DNA of 64,000 nt from Marinobacter sp. F3R08 (lineage in GTDB: Bacteria > Pseudomonadota > Gammaproteobacteria > Pseudomonadales > Oleiphilaceae): positions 124,001 through 188,000 of the forward strand of contig NZ_JAHKPI010000020.1 of assembly GCF_018860425.1 (NCBI RefSeq). Reading direction: 5' to 3'. The notes under the pieces are model-generated. The model did not search any database. It saw only the letters and a list, made by a program, of their open reading frames with translations, and was not told where the DNA came from. Every line of letters begins with the position of its first letter. Position 1 is the first letter of the stretch. The position numbers and the translations under genes were made by a program. Of the stretch, positions 19,667 to 28,303 are shown piece by piece.

Positions 19667-20794
19667 ATGACATCCTCACAGGTCTCGGCGCCACCAACGG
19701 CACCTATCACGATCTCTTTGCTGCTGTCGCTGCCCCTCACGGTGGTGGCGCAGACCAACGAGCCCCCAGCCATCGATTCGCCCGACCAATGTGCGCTGAT
19801 TGCCGACGGAATTAAACGACTGGCCTGCTTCGACAATTTTTATAAGCCGGCAGAGCGCCAGGCCCAGGCCTCCGAAAGTGCCAAAGAACAAGCCGAGGAG
19901 AGCGTGGCGAAACTGGCGCCGAACGGAGAGGACATCGATGCCATTGCCGGCAATGGCTCGGAAGGTGATCCTGACTCAGGTGTGATGGCGGCCCTGGTCG
20001 ACCGCTACGTGGCGGCAGAAAAGGCCATATTCTCATTCTCCGGCAGTTTCGTCGGGCATCGCCCCACCTACATCCTGCCAGCCAGTTGGGTGAAAGACCC
20101 GAACGACACACCACTCAGTCCCCGACTTGGCGCCACGGGATACGATTATGAACTGGAACGTGAAGAGGCCAAGTACCAGATCAGCTTCAAGGTTCCGTTG
20201 CTGACCGGAATTCTGGATGATCGAACAACCCTCTGGTTTGGCTATACGCAGACGTCATTCTGGCAAGTCTACAACCAGGACGATTCGGCGCCGTTCAGAG
20301 AAACCAACTATGAACCCGAGATATTTGCCCGATATCAAGTTGACTGGGACCTCGGGCCGGGTCGCCTGAATGCCCTCACTATCGGTTTCAACCACCAGTC
20401 CAACGGACAATCAGAGCCCCGATCCCGCAGCTGGAACCGGATTATGGGGTCCGCAGCCTACAGCTATGATCGCTGGCTTTTCATGGTTCAACCCTGGTAC
20501 CGGATTCCGGAAAACAACAATGATGACAACGAGGATATCGAGCGCTATCTGGGGCACGCTAACTACTATGCGGTCTACAAGCTGAGCGAGGACCGAACGT
20601 TTTCATTGCGCCTGATGAATAACCTGCGATCCGATGACAACAAAACGTCAGTGGAGTTCGGCTACAGTTTTCCGATGGGAGATACGATCAAGGGCTTCTT
20701 CCAGTACTACAACGGCTATGGAGAAAGCCTGATCGACTATAACCACCGGATCCAGCGGTTTGGTGTGGGGATTATGCTGAACGACTGGCTCTGA
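19667..20794 (+). CDS. pldA: Outer-membrane phospholipase A (OMPLA)
   Basis: A 375-residue outer-membrane phospholipase. OMPLA dimerises on calcium binding and hydrolyses phospholipids that reach the outer leaflet. The catalytic triad is visible as His243 and Ser245 in FNHQSNG and Asn257 in SRSWNR, with the same spacing as His142/Ser144/Asn156 of E. coli. The C-terminal half shows the alternating beta-barrel pattern and ends with Trp-Leu. The N-terminal part has a signal-like segment and a QCALIADGIKRLACFDNFY block common in longer proteobacterial versions. The ATG at 19667 follows AGGAG; an in-frame TTG is two codons upstream. Confidence 0.9.
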   Translation: MTSSQVSAPPTAPITISLLLSLPLTVVAQTNEPPAIDSPDQCALIADGIKRLACFDNFYKPAERQAQASESAKEQAEESVAKLAPNGEDIDAIAGNGSEGDPDSGVMAALVDRYVAAEKAIFSFSGSFVGHRPTYILPASWVKDPNDTPLSPRLGATGYDYELEREEAKYQISFKVPLLTGILDDRTTLWFGYTQTSFWQVYNQDDSAPFRETNYEPEIFARYQVDWDLGPGRLNALTIGFNHQSNGQSEPRSRSWNRIMGSAAYSYDRWLFMVQPWYRIPENNNDDNEDIERYLGHANYYAVYKLSEDRTFSLRLMNNLRSDDNKTSVEFGYSFPMGDTIKGFFQYYNGYGESLIDYNHRIQRFGVGIMLNDWL

Positions 20795-20805
20795 CCTTGC
20801 CTTGA

Positions 20806-20843
20806 CACTGCAGCCCGGGGCCGACCGGCCCCGGGCTGCAGTG
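20806..20843. terminator. 17-bp perfect hairpin between pldA and cpsG
   Basis: Two perfectly complementary 17-base arms (20806-20822 and 20827-20843) are separated by GACC. The right arm ends directly against the cpsG stop codon. No T-tract follows on either strand, so it is either a T-poor bidirectional terminator or a transcript-protecting hairpin. Confidence 0.7.
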
Positions 20844-22202
20844 CTAACCCTCTTCGTTCAACCTCTGCATTTCTGCGAGCAATTCTTCCGTTTTTTCTTC
20901 CATCAACGGAATATCCGCCCTCGACTCCACGTTCAGACGCACAACCGGTTCGGTGTTGGACATCCGGAGGTTGAAGCGCCAGTCGTCGAACTCGATGCTG
21001 ACACCGTCTACGTGGCTGACGCTCTTCGCGCCGATGGCGTATTTGGCCTCAATCGCTGCAATGACCCTCGCCGGATCATTGATGGTGCGATTGATTTCGC
21101 CACTGGCCGGGTAGGCCTCGATTCGGGCGTCAATCAGGGATGACAGGGTCTGACCAGACTGACAAAGACGTTCGGCGACCAGCAGCCAGGGGATCATGCC
21201 GCTGTCGCAGTAGGCGAAATCACGGAAATAGTGATGGGCACTCATCTCACCGCCGTAGACGGCGTCCTCATCCCGCATTCTCTGTTTGATGAAGGCGTGA
21301 CCGGTTTTGCTTTCTATGGCTTCGCCACCGGCAGCTTCAACCAGATCGAGCGTGTTCCAGGTCAGACGCGGATCATGAATGACCTTGCCGCCGCCGGTTT
21401 TACGCAGGAACTGGTCGGCCAGCAGACCGACAATATAGTAGCCCTCGATGAAGCGGCCGTTCTCGTCGAAGAAAAAGCATCGGTCGTAGTCGCCGTCCCA
21501 GGCAATGCCCATGGCAGCCCCTTCCCTGATAACGGCATCGGCGGTGGCTGCGCGATTTTCCGGAAGGATGGGATTGGGAACGCCATTTGGAAAATGGCCG
21601 TCGGCTTGATGATGTACCTTCACGAATTCGAACGGCAGATGCCGTTCAAGCTCATCAATCACCAGGCCAGCGCCGCCATTACCTGCGTTAACCACGATGG
21701 TCATCGGCGTCAGAGATGTCGCATCCACATAGCCCAACAGATGGTCAATGTAAGCGCTCATCGCCTCCAGGGTTTCGTAACGCCCCTGTTCGGGCGCGTC
21801 TGAAAAAGGCTCCAGCACTCTGTCACGGATATCGTTCAGGCCGTTGTCGGAGCTGATCGGCCTGGATTCAGGGCCGACCATTTTCATACCGTTGTGGTCT
21901 TTGGGATTGTGGCTGGCGGTGACCATGATGCCACCATCCATCTTGTAGTGGCTGGTGGCAAAGTACACCTGCTCGGTACCGCACAGGCCGATATCGAAAA
22001 CATCCGCTCCAGCCGCCATCAAACCGGAACTCAGCGCTTCGGCGATATCCGGACTGGAGAGGCGAATGTCGTAACCGACGATCACTTTTTTTGCGCCGGT
22101 GATTTCTACGTAAGCGCGCCCGATTTTTTCAGCCAGCGACGGATTCAGCTGATCCGGCACGCGGCCACGCAGGTCGTAGGCTTTAAAGCAGGACAGGTCC
22201 AT
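20844..22202 (-). CDS. cpsG: Phosphomannomutase (CpsG/ManB family)
   Basis: A 452-residue alpha-D-phosphohexomutase that interconverts mannose-6-phosphate and mannose-1-phosphate for GDP-mannose and surface polysaccharides. Visible loops: FKAYDLRGRVPDQL at the start, the phosphoserine loop TASHNPKDHNGMK, the metal loop WDGDYDRCFFF, the sugar-binding GEMSAHHYF and the phosphate-binding RMSNTEPVVRLNVE near the C-terminus. All catalytic elements are present and the length is usual for E. coli CpsG-like enzymes. It lies 9 bases after bfr on the same strand. Dual phosphoglucomutase activity, as in AlgC, is possible. Confidence 0.92.
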   Translation of the reverse strand: MDLSCFKAYDLRGRVPDQLNPSLAEKIGRAYVEITGAKKVIVGYDIRLSSPDIAEALSSGLMAAGADVFDIGLCGTEQVYFATSHYKMDGGIMVTASHNPKDHNGMKMVGPESRPISSDNGLNDIRDRVLEPFSDAPEQGRYETLEAMSAYIDHLLGYVDATSLTPMTIVVNAGNGGAGLVIDELERHLPFEFVKVHHQADGHFPNGVPNPILPENRAATADAVIREGAAMGIAWDGDYDRCFFFDENGRFIEGYYIVGLLADQFLRKTGGGKVIHDPRLTWNTLDLVEAAGGEAIESKTGHAFIKQRMRDEDAVYGGEMSAHHYFRDFAYCDSGMIPWLLVAERLCQSGQTLSSLIDARIEAYPASGEINRTINDPARVIAAIEAKYAIGAKSVSHVDGVSIEFDDWRFNLRMSNTEPVVRLNVESRADIPLMEEKTEELLAEMQRLNEEG

Positions 22203-22211
22203 TGTCTGAAG

Positions 22212-22688
22212 TTACTCCGCGGCAGATGACTGAAGCTGGATGTAATTCTGGATGCCCATCTGGGAAATCATTTCCAGCTGAGTTTCCAGCCAGTCAATGT
22301 GCTCTTCCTCGCTATCGAGAATACTGCGGAACAGCTGACGGCTGGCGTAATCCTGGATCTCTTCACAGTAGGCGATGGCTGCTTTCAGGTCAGCGTGAGC
22401 GATCTCTTCCAGCTTGAGGTCGCAGGAAATCATTTCCTCAACATTCTCTCCGATCAGCAGCTTGTTGAGATCCTGAAGATTGGGCAGACCCTCGAGAAAC
22501 AGAATACGCTCGATCAGTTGATCTGCGTGCTTCATTTCATCGATGGACTCTTCGTACTCCTTGTCCGCCAGTTTGCAGATACCCCAGTCCTTGTACATGC
22601 GGGAATGGAGAAAGTACTGGTTGATCGCGGTCAACTCGTTGCCGAGGACCTTGTTCAAGTGCTGGATTACCTTTTTGTCGCCTTTCAT
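22212..22688 (-). CDS. bfr: Bacterioferritin
   Basis: A 158-residue heme-containing ferritin that stores iron in a 24-subunit shell. The first half is nearly colinear with E. coli Bfr: [30 protein letters not shown] and [21 protein letters not shown]. Met52, the heme ligand at subunit pairs, is present in EMKH. Ferroxidase-centre residues (Glu18, Glu51, His54 and the later EEEHIDWLE block) are all there. It follows bfd at a distance of 93 bases on the same strand, the usual pairing for iron storage and release. Confidence 0.95.
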   Translation of the reverse strand: MKGDKKVIQHLNKVLGNELTAINQYFLHSRMYKDWGICKLADKEYEESIDEMKHADQLIERILFLEGLPNLQDLNKLLIGENVEEMISCDLKLEEIAHADLKAAIAYCEEIQDYASRQLFRSILDSEEEHIDWLETQLEMISQMGIQNYIQLQSSAAE

Positions 22689-22777
22689 AGTCGGGCTCCC
22701 TGATGGCTGGATGAATCAGCCTCTCAGGATAGCCCCTTATCAGGCGAGAGAAAAACAGAAACGAAAAATCAAATCGG

Positions 22778-22984
22778 TTATGCAGGCTGCGCCAGCATAT
22801 TGGCCATGGCCAGATAGTCAGGCGCACGGCACTCACGCAGGATTTCCCGGGCAGTGCAGGCGCAGCGTCCACACTGGGTTCCTACACCCAACTCCTTTCC
22901 GAGCTGGCGCATTGAGGAAACGCCGTTATCAGCCGCTTCCCGAATTTCGCGATCGGTTACGCCGTGGCAAAGGCAAACGTACAT
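22778..22984 (-). CDS. bfd: Bacterioferritin-associated ferredoxin
   Basis: A 68-residue [2Fe-2S] protein that reduces bacterioferritin heme to release stored iron. The four iron ligands are Cys4 and Cys6 (MYVCLCHG) and the pair in GTQCGRCA, in the BFD pattern. VTDREIREAADNG is the conserved helix after the first pair. A Fur-box-like sequence lies some 20-50 bases upstream of the start, so iron-starvation induction by Fur is likely. Confidence 0.94.
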   Translation of the reverse strand: MYVCLCHGVTDREIREAADNGVSSMRQLGKELGVGTQCGRCACTAREILRECRAPDYLAMANMLAQPA

Positions 22985-23000
22985 AGCAATGTCTCACCCA

Positions 23001-23036
23001 TGACAATAAAAGGTATTGATAATTATTGTCATTAAC
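23001..23036. promoter_or_regulatory. Fur-box-like operator upstream of bfd
   Basis: GATAATTATTGTCATTAAC at 23018-23036 is close to the 19-bp Fur consensus. In addition TGACAATAA (23001-23009) and TTATTGTCA (23023-23031) are perfect inverted arms that span the same region, which may allow two overlapping Fur dimers. The site sits just upstream of bfd. Confidence 0.75.
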
Positions 23037-23091
23037 ATCACGAAATGCAAGCCCGCTGATTTAAATCTGTGCAACGATTTGTGATTCGAGC

Positions 23092-24384
23092 TCACAGCTC
23101 ACGGGTCAGATTCCGGGAACCGTCTTCCGTAACCACAAGGTTGTCCTCAATGCGGATGCCACCACAACCTCTCAGCCTGCTGATCAGCGGCTGGTTCAGG
23201 TACTGGCCCAATTCCCCCGCCAGCAGGGGATCCAATAACGAGGGAATGAAATAGAGTCCAGGCTCGATCGTCACCACCATTCCGGGCTCCAGCCTGCGGG
23301 TCAGACGAAGGAAAGGCGAGTCTTCCGGGGGCGGCGTTGGCTTTCCGGCCACATCGTGAACCTGAACCCCCAGAAAATGACCGATGCCATGTGGAAAGAA
23401 AACCCGGGTGATACCTTGCTCGACAATATCCCTGTCGTCCAGGTTCGACACCAGCCCGGTCGCGGATAGCAAGGCCGCAATGCCCTGATGGGTCTTACGA
23501 TGTATGTCGATGTAATCTACATCAGGTGCCACCATGCCGCAGAGCCTTAACTGCAATCGCTCAAGCCCCTGAATCAGGGCGGCGAAGTGCTCCTCGTAAG
23601 GTCCAGCGGTGGTGCGTGTGATGTCAGAGCAATAGCCGCGAAAACGGACGCCAGCATCGATAAGCAGACTCCGGGGCTGTCCCCGAGGCCGAGTATCGAA
23701 GTACTGATAATGCAAAATCCCTGCGTGTTCGTTCAGACCGATGATACTCGGGTAAGGCGCGTCGGCTTCGCGCTGACCAGTCGCCTGCTGATAGGCCAGA
23801 TTGATACCGAACTCACTTTCACCGTCGAGAAACGCCTCTCGGGCCGCAGCATGACCGTTCAATGCCAGTCTATTGGCCTGCGCGAGACATTCGATTTCGT
23901 ATTGGGTTTTGCGCACACGGGTTTCATCCAGCTCCCTGAGCAACCCCTCAGGATTTGCTTCTCCCGTGACACCTTCGATCACGACCGGATCACCAATGAC
24001 AGCCAGCTTGCCCGAATGCTCCAGCACCGGGGCTTTCGGGGAGGCACTGCTGCGAACGTCAATGAAATCTTGCCACGGCTCTTCCGTCAATGACGGACTC
24101 GCGTGCCAGAAGTCCACCGGTTCAAACAACCACAACACAGGCTTATGCCCTGCCCTGATCAAAAGCCAGCAATGCTCGCGGCCGGCCAGTCCTGTCCAGT
24201 GCAGAAAAGGGCCATAGCCCTGAAAATGCCAGGCCTGATCATCGCCATACCGGTACGGAGCAGCGCCGGATGCGATCAGCAAACTGTCGAAACCATGTGC
24301 GGCCAACGCCAATTCGTATCGGAGCTGTATTTCTTTAAGGTGATCCGTCTGCAGCGCCAGCAGGGCATCATGAGGCATAAACAT
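23092..24384 (-). CDS. pepQ: Xaa-Pro dipeptidase, M24 family
   Basis: A 430-residue M24B metallopeptidase that cleaves dipeptides with C-terminal proline. The five metal ligands of the pita-bread fold are seen: Asp in LIDAGVRFRGYCSDITR (two Asp), His in FPHGIGHFLGVQVHD, Glu in TIEPGLYFIPSLL and Glu in GGIRIEDNLVV. The length is close to E. coli PepQ. The start overlaps the LysR stop by 17 bases (ATG 24384 or 24378). It lies downstream of a LysR gene and a peptide ABC transporter on the same strand, which fits a role in breaking down imported peptides. Confidence 0.88.
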   Translation of the reverse strand: MFMPHDALLALQTDHLKEIQLRYELALAAHGFDSLLIASGAAPYRYGDDQAWHFQGYGPFLHWTGLAGREHCWLLIRAGHKPVLWLFEPVDFWHASPSLTEEPWQDFIDVRSSASPKAPVLEHSGKLAVIGDPVVIEGVTGEANPEGLLRELDETRVRKTQYEIECLAQANRLALNGHAAAREAFLDGESEFGINLAYQQATGQREADAPYPSIIGLNEHAGILHYQYFDTRPRGQPRSLLIDAGVRFRGYCSDITRTTAGPYEEHFAALIQGLERLQLRLCGMVAPDVDYIDIHRKTHQGIAALLSATGLVSNLDDRDIVEQGITRVFFPHGIGHFLGVQVHDVAGKPTPPPEDSPFLRLTRRLEPGMVVTIEPGLYFIPSLLDPLLAGELGQYLNQPLISRLRGCGGIRIEDNLVVTEDGSRNLTREL

Positions 24385-25285
24385 CTTCCAGTTTCTTCCA
24401 GAGCGTCAAAAGATCGTCCGAGCGGGCATCCCTCCGCCGGATCAGGCGGATTTCCAGCGGCACGTCCCAGCTTTCATCACCCGCCCGTACCAGACTGCCA
24501 AACTGCTCACTTTTTTCCGTCATGCGCCTGGGCAGCCAGCCCATACCAAACCCCTGTTTGACCAGCGCCTTGATGCTGGCCGACTGGGTATTTTCATTCA
24601 GGGGCAACAGATTGGCCGTGAGCTTGCGCCGCACCAGATGGCCTTCAATCGCCGACTGAAGGAAACCACGCCTGTGATACGCGATGAGAGGTACCGGCTG
24701 ATCCGGGCCACCCGGCAATGCAAACCGTGGGTGCCCGTCATCGTCAACGACACTGACGGGCACCAGCGATTCACGGGCCAGCACCAGCCATTCATAGCTG
24801 TCTGCCGCCAACCGCCCACGCCACGGCAGGTCGGTATGCCAGTAGCACAGCACGAGGTCACACTCGCCACTGTCCAGAGCTTCAAGGAATTGTTCGCCGA
24901 CCCAGCTGGTGGCATTAAGGTTCAGCTGGAGACGTTCAGCGATACCCGTGTCCTTGGCCCAGCCCCGGTAGAAGTGGGAGAACAGGCCCTGAGTGGAGCC
25001 AACGCTGATCCGCGCAGAGGCTTCTGCCTCAAGCGCAGAAACACGCTCACGGGTATCCCGGACATCCCGGGTGACCCGCTCACACAGCTCCCGGAAAATC
25101 TCCCCCGCCGGTGTCAGTGACAGTGGCAGGGTCTGGCGATTGATCAAAGTGCTGCCCATGGCTTCTTCCAGCAGCTTGATCCGGCGGCTGAACGTAGGCT
25201 GGCTCACATGCTGCAACTCGGCAGCACGTGAGAAATGGCGCGTTCGAGCCAGCGCCAGAAAGTCTTCCAACCAGCGTACTTCCAT
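24368..25285 (-). CDS. LysR-family transcriptional regulator
   Basis: A 305-residue LysR regulator. The N-terminal winged helix is clear: WLEDFLALARTRHFSRAAELQHVSQPTFSRRIKLLEEAMG. It is followed by a linker helix and a type 2 periplasmic-binding-like effector domain (about residues 90-300). The effector is unknown. It is flanked by the peptide ABC transporter genes upstream and pepQ downstream, all on the same strand, so peptide or amino-acid utilisation is the likely target. A 75-base gap separates it from the last transporter gene, with no clear terminator. Confidence 0.9.
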   Translation of the reverse strand: MEVRWLEDFLALARTRHFSRAAELQHVSQPTFSRRIKLLEEAMGSTLINRQTLPLSLTPAGEIFRELCERVTRDVRDTRERVSALEAEASARISVGSTQGLFSHFYRGWAKDTGIAERLQLNLNATSWVGEQFLEALDSGECDLVLCYWHTDLPWRGRLAADSYEWLVLARESLVPVSVVDDDGHPRFALPGGPDQPVPLIAYHRRGFLQSAIEGHLVRRKLTANLLPLNENTQSASIKALVKQGFGMGWLPRRMTEKSEQFGSLVRAGDESWDVPLEIRLIRRRDARSDDLLTLWKKLEDVYAS

Positions 25286-25360
25286 GGAGTCCCCTGAGGG
25301 TAGAATGTTGTATCGAAGCGAGTTCTGTTGAAGGCATCATAGCCCATCGCACCGCCACCG

Positions 25361-26371
25361 TTACAACCGGCCCTCTTCCACCGCATGGCAGGCAACCTGA
25401 GTACCACTATCGGTGGTTATCAGTTGCGGCACCTCTTGCCGGCAGCGCTCATTGACATAGGGGCAACGACCATGGAACACGCACCCTGAAGGCAGGTTCA
25501 CAGGCGTGGGCACTTCACCTTTCAGACGGATGTGATTGGGCCGATCATCTTCCAGTTTCGGAATGGCAGACAACAACGCCTGGGTATAAGGATGTCTCGG
25601 AGCGGCAAACAGTGTTTTGGTGTCCGCCAGCTCGCAGACCCGCCCAAGGTACATCACCGCCACCCGGGTGCCGAAATGCTCCACCACCGCCAGATCATGG
25701 GTAATGAACAGGTACGTCAGCCCCCGGCTTTCCTGAGCATCCATCAGCAGGTTCAGAACCTGCGCCTGGATGGAGACATCGAGGGCAGAAATGGGTTCGT
25801 CCGCAACGATAAACTCCGGATCTACGGCCAGTGCCCGGGCAATGGCTATCCGCTGGCGCTGGCCACCGGAAAACTCATGACCAAAACGACTGCCCCAGTC
25901 CGGGTCGATGCCCACCGACTGCATCACCTCCTGGATCTTGTCGCGAATCCGGGACTGCGACCAATCCGGATGGTGGAAACGAATCGGCTCTTCCAGGGTC
26001 TGCTGGATCGTCATACGCGGGTTCAGCGAGGCATAAGGATTCTGAAAGATCATCTGCATCTTGCGCCGAAACGGCAGCGAGTCCTTGCGCTCAAGGTTAT
26101 CGATACGCTGGCCGTCGTAGTGGATCTCTCCGGCACTGGGCGAGAGCAGCCCCATCACGGTACGGGCTACCGTCGATTTGCCGCAGCCGGACTCACCCAC
26201 AACACACAGCGCCTCACCTTTGTGCACATCCAGGTCGACACCATTGATGGCGTGCACGGCTTCCTGCTTGCGACGAAAACGACCGCCCTCAAACGTAATC
26301 TGCTCCAGCAAGCTGCCAGACAGGTCAAAGCGTTTCTCAAGGCCGCGAATACTTACCAACGGGGAGGTCAT
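25361..26371 (-). CDS. dppF: Peptide ABC transporter ATP-binding protein (DppF-like)
   Basis: A 336-residue ATPase of the oligopeptide/dipeptide/nickel importer class. Walker A is GESGCGKST, the signature HEFSGGQRQRIAIARAL, and Walker B FIVADEPISALDVS. The C-terminal extension has the oligo_HPY region with CVFHGRCPYVNERC, whose cysteines often hold an iron-sulfur cluster in this family. It overlaps the previous gene by 4 bases. It pairs with the DppD-like ATPase to drive the two permeases. The exact substrate class (di-, oligopeptide) is not certain from sequence. Confidence 0.9.
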   Translation of the reverse strand: MTSPLVSIRGLEKRFDLSGSLLEQITFEGGRFRRKQEAVHAINGVDLDVHKGEALCVVGESGCGKSTVARTVMGLLSPSAGEIHYDGQRIDNLERKDSLPFRRKMQMIFQNPYASLNPRMTIQQTLEEPIRFHHPDWSQSRIRDKIQEVMQSVGIDPDWGSRFGHEFSGGQRQRIAIARALAVDPEFIVADEPISALDVSIQAQVLNLLMDAQESRGLTYLFITHDLAVVEHFGTRVAVMYLGRVCELADTKTLFAAPRHPYTQALLSAIPKLEDDRPNHIRLKGEVPTPVNLPSGCVFHGRCPYVNERCRQEVPQLITTDSGTQVACHAVEEGRL

Positions 26372-27366
26372 GATTCCGCCTCCTGCATGCGTTTCTCCTG
26401 CTCAATCAGATTGGCAACTTCGTAACAGGCGACACTCACGTTACCCGAGCGCACATACTCCGGCATCGACTGTTTGCATTGCTCGGTGGCGAAGTTGCAG
26501 CGGGGGTGAAACGGACAGCCTGTGGGCACGTTTTTCAATGACGGCATGGAACCGGGTATCTGAAAGAGCCGCTCTCCCGGCTCACCCATCTGGGGCAGCG
26601 CATTGATCAGGCCCTGGGTGTAGGGATGCTGGGCATCGTTGATGATTTCCCGGGTCGGGCCCTGCTCGATGATGCGCCCGGAATACATGACCAGCATCCG
26701 CTGGGTAACCTGGGAGACCACACCCAGATCATGGGTAATCAACATCAGGGCCACATTTTCCTGCTCGCACAGGTTCAACAGCAGATCCATAATCTCCGCC
26801 TGAATGGTCACATCCAGTGCCGTCGTTGGTTCGTCGGCAATGATGATCTCCGGATCAAGCAACAACGCGATGGCGATAATTACCCGCTGACGCATGCCCC
26901 CGGACAACTCGTGGGGGTATTGGTCCAGGCGCTTCTCCGGCGAAGGAATCTGCACCTTCTGCAGTCGGTCGAGGGCAATCGCCCGCGCTTCTTTCTTGCT
27001 GATACTCCGGTGCGCCAGGATAGACTCGACCATCTGGGTGCCGATGGTAAGCACGGGGTTCAGCGTCATCATCGGATCCTGGAAAATCATCGCTATGCGA
27101 TTGCCGCGGATCCTGCGCAGCTCCCGCTCGCTCATGGCCGCCAGATCCTTGCCTTCAAACAGGATCTGCCCGCCAGCGATATAGCCAGGCTGGGCGATCA
27201 GGTTGAGAATGGAAAAGGCCGCCACCGATTTACCGGCACCGGACTCCCCTACCAGTCCCAGCCGCTCGCCCTTGTCCAGGCTGAAGCTGATGCCTCGCAA
27301 CGCGGTCAGATCACCACCACGCACGGCAAAACGTACATCCAGATCTTTTACTTCCAACAGTGCCAT
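26368..27366 (-). CDS. dppD: Peptide ABC transporter ATP-binding protein (DppD-like)
   Basis: A 332-residue ATPase, partner of the DppF-like protein. Walker A is GESGAGKSV, the signature HELSGGMRQRVIIAIALL, Walker B IIIADEPTTALDV. The C-terminal extension includes CPFHPRCNFATEQC, again the four-cysteine region of this family. It starts 4 bases after the upstream permease stop and overlaps the next ATPase by 4 bases, typical of tight translational coupling in dpp/opp operons. Confidence 0.9.
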   Translation of the reverse strand: MALLEVKDLDVRFAVRGGDLTALRGISFSLDKGERLGLVGESGAGKSVAAFSILNLIAQPGYIAGGQILFEGKDLAAMSERELRRIRGNRIAMIFQDPMMTLNPVLTIGTQMVESILAHRSISKKEARAIALDRLQKVQIPSPEKRLDQYPHELSGGMRQRVIIAIALLLDPEIIIADEPTTALDVTIQAEIMDLLLNLCEQENVALMLITHDLGVVSQVTQRMLVMYSGRIIEQGPTREIINDAQHPYTQGLINALPQMGEPGERLFQIPGSMPSLKNVPTGCPFHPRCNFATEQCKQSMPEYVRSGNVSVACYEVANLIEQEKRMQEAES

Positions 27367-27370
27367 GGTG

Positions 27371-28303
27371 TTACCCCTTGTACAGCCGTGGGTTCATCAC
27401 ATCCCGCAACCAGTCACCCAACAGATTGATGACCAGCACGAGCACCACCAGCACCAGGCCCGGGATCAGGGTGATCCACCAGGAGCCGCTCTGGATGTAA
27501 TCAAAGCCAGATTTGATCAGCGAGCCCAGGGAGGGCTGGGTTTCCGGCATGCCAAGCCCCAGGAACGACAGGGCCGCTTCGGAAATAATGGCATTGGCAA
27601 TCTGCACGGTGGCAATGACGAAGATCGGCGACAGGGTGTTGGGCAGTATGTGCCGGAACATGATCCGGCGGGTGCCAAAACCCATCACCTTCGCGGCGTC
27701 GACGTATTCCTTCTTTTTCTCCGCCAGCACCGAGGCACGCACGGTTCGGGCAATCTGGGGCCATTCTGCGACACCGATGATGAAGATCAGCATGTAGATG
27801 GCGATCTCACCGAACATCAGGTTACCGAAACTGGCCTTGAACACGGCACCGACAATAATCGCCACCATCAACGTGGAGAATGACAGCTGAACATCGGCGA
27901 TGCGCATCAGTACCGCGTCGACCTTGCCGCCCAGGTAGCCGGCCATCAGTCCGAAGAGAATCCCCAGAAAAGCCTGCAGCACCACTGCCCCGAAACCAAT
28001 CATCAGGGACACCCGGGTACCGTAAAGAATGGTGGACAGCAGATCCCGGCCCTGGGCATCCGTACCCAGCGGGAAAGCCGGGTCCGCACCGCTCATGCCC
28101 ACCGGGGGCAGCTCGGAGTTCATGATATTGATCTGCGCCAGATCGTACGGGTCTGCCGGAGCCAGCAATGGCGCAAATACCGCGGCCAGGACCATCAGCA
28201 GCAGCACGGAAAAGCTGACAATCGCTACCTTGTCGCGTTTGAAGCTGTACCAGAAGAAGGACTCGCGGAAGCGGTCCCAGCGGGAAACCGTTGCCGTTGT
28301 CAT
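27371..28303 (-). CDS. dppC: Peptide ABC transporter permease (DppC-like)
   Basis: A 310-residue inner-membrane permease. It has an N-terminal cytoplasmic stretch, a first TM at about residues 28-50, a periplasmic loop with PLGTDAQGRDLLSTILYGTR (the OppC/DppC signature), then five further TM segments. The EAA loop for ATPase contact is visible as EKKKEYVDAAKVMGFGTRRIMFRHILPN. It overlaps the DppB-like gene by 4 bases. Confidence 0.92.
   Translation of the reverse strand: MTTATVSRWDRFRESFFWYSFKRDKVAIVSFSVLLLMVLAAVFAPLLAPADPYDLAQINIMNSELPPVGMSGADPAFPLGTDAQGRDLLSTILYGTRVSLMIGFGAVVLQAFLGILFGLMAGYLGGKVDAVLMRIADVQLSFSTLMVAIIVGAVFKASFGNLMFGEIAIYMLIFIIGVAEWPQIARTVRASVLAEKKKEYVDAAKVMGFGTRRIMFRHILPNTLSPIFVIATVQIANAIISEAALSFLGLGMPETQPSLGSLIKSGFDYIQSGSWWITLIPGLVLVVLVLVINLLGDWLRDVMNPRLYKG

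Noticed and set aside
25532..26425. Long plus-strand open frame inside dppF
   Set aside because: Shadow of an ATPase gene with complete Walker and signature motifs; no recognisable protein.
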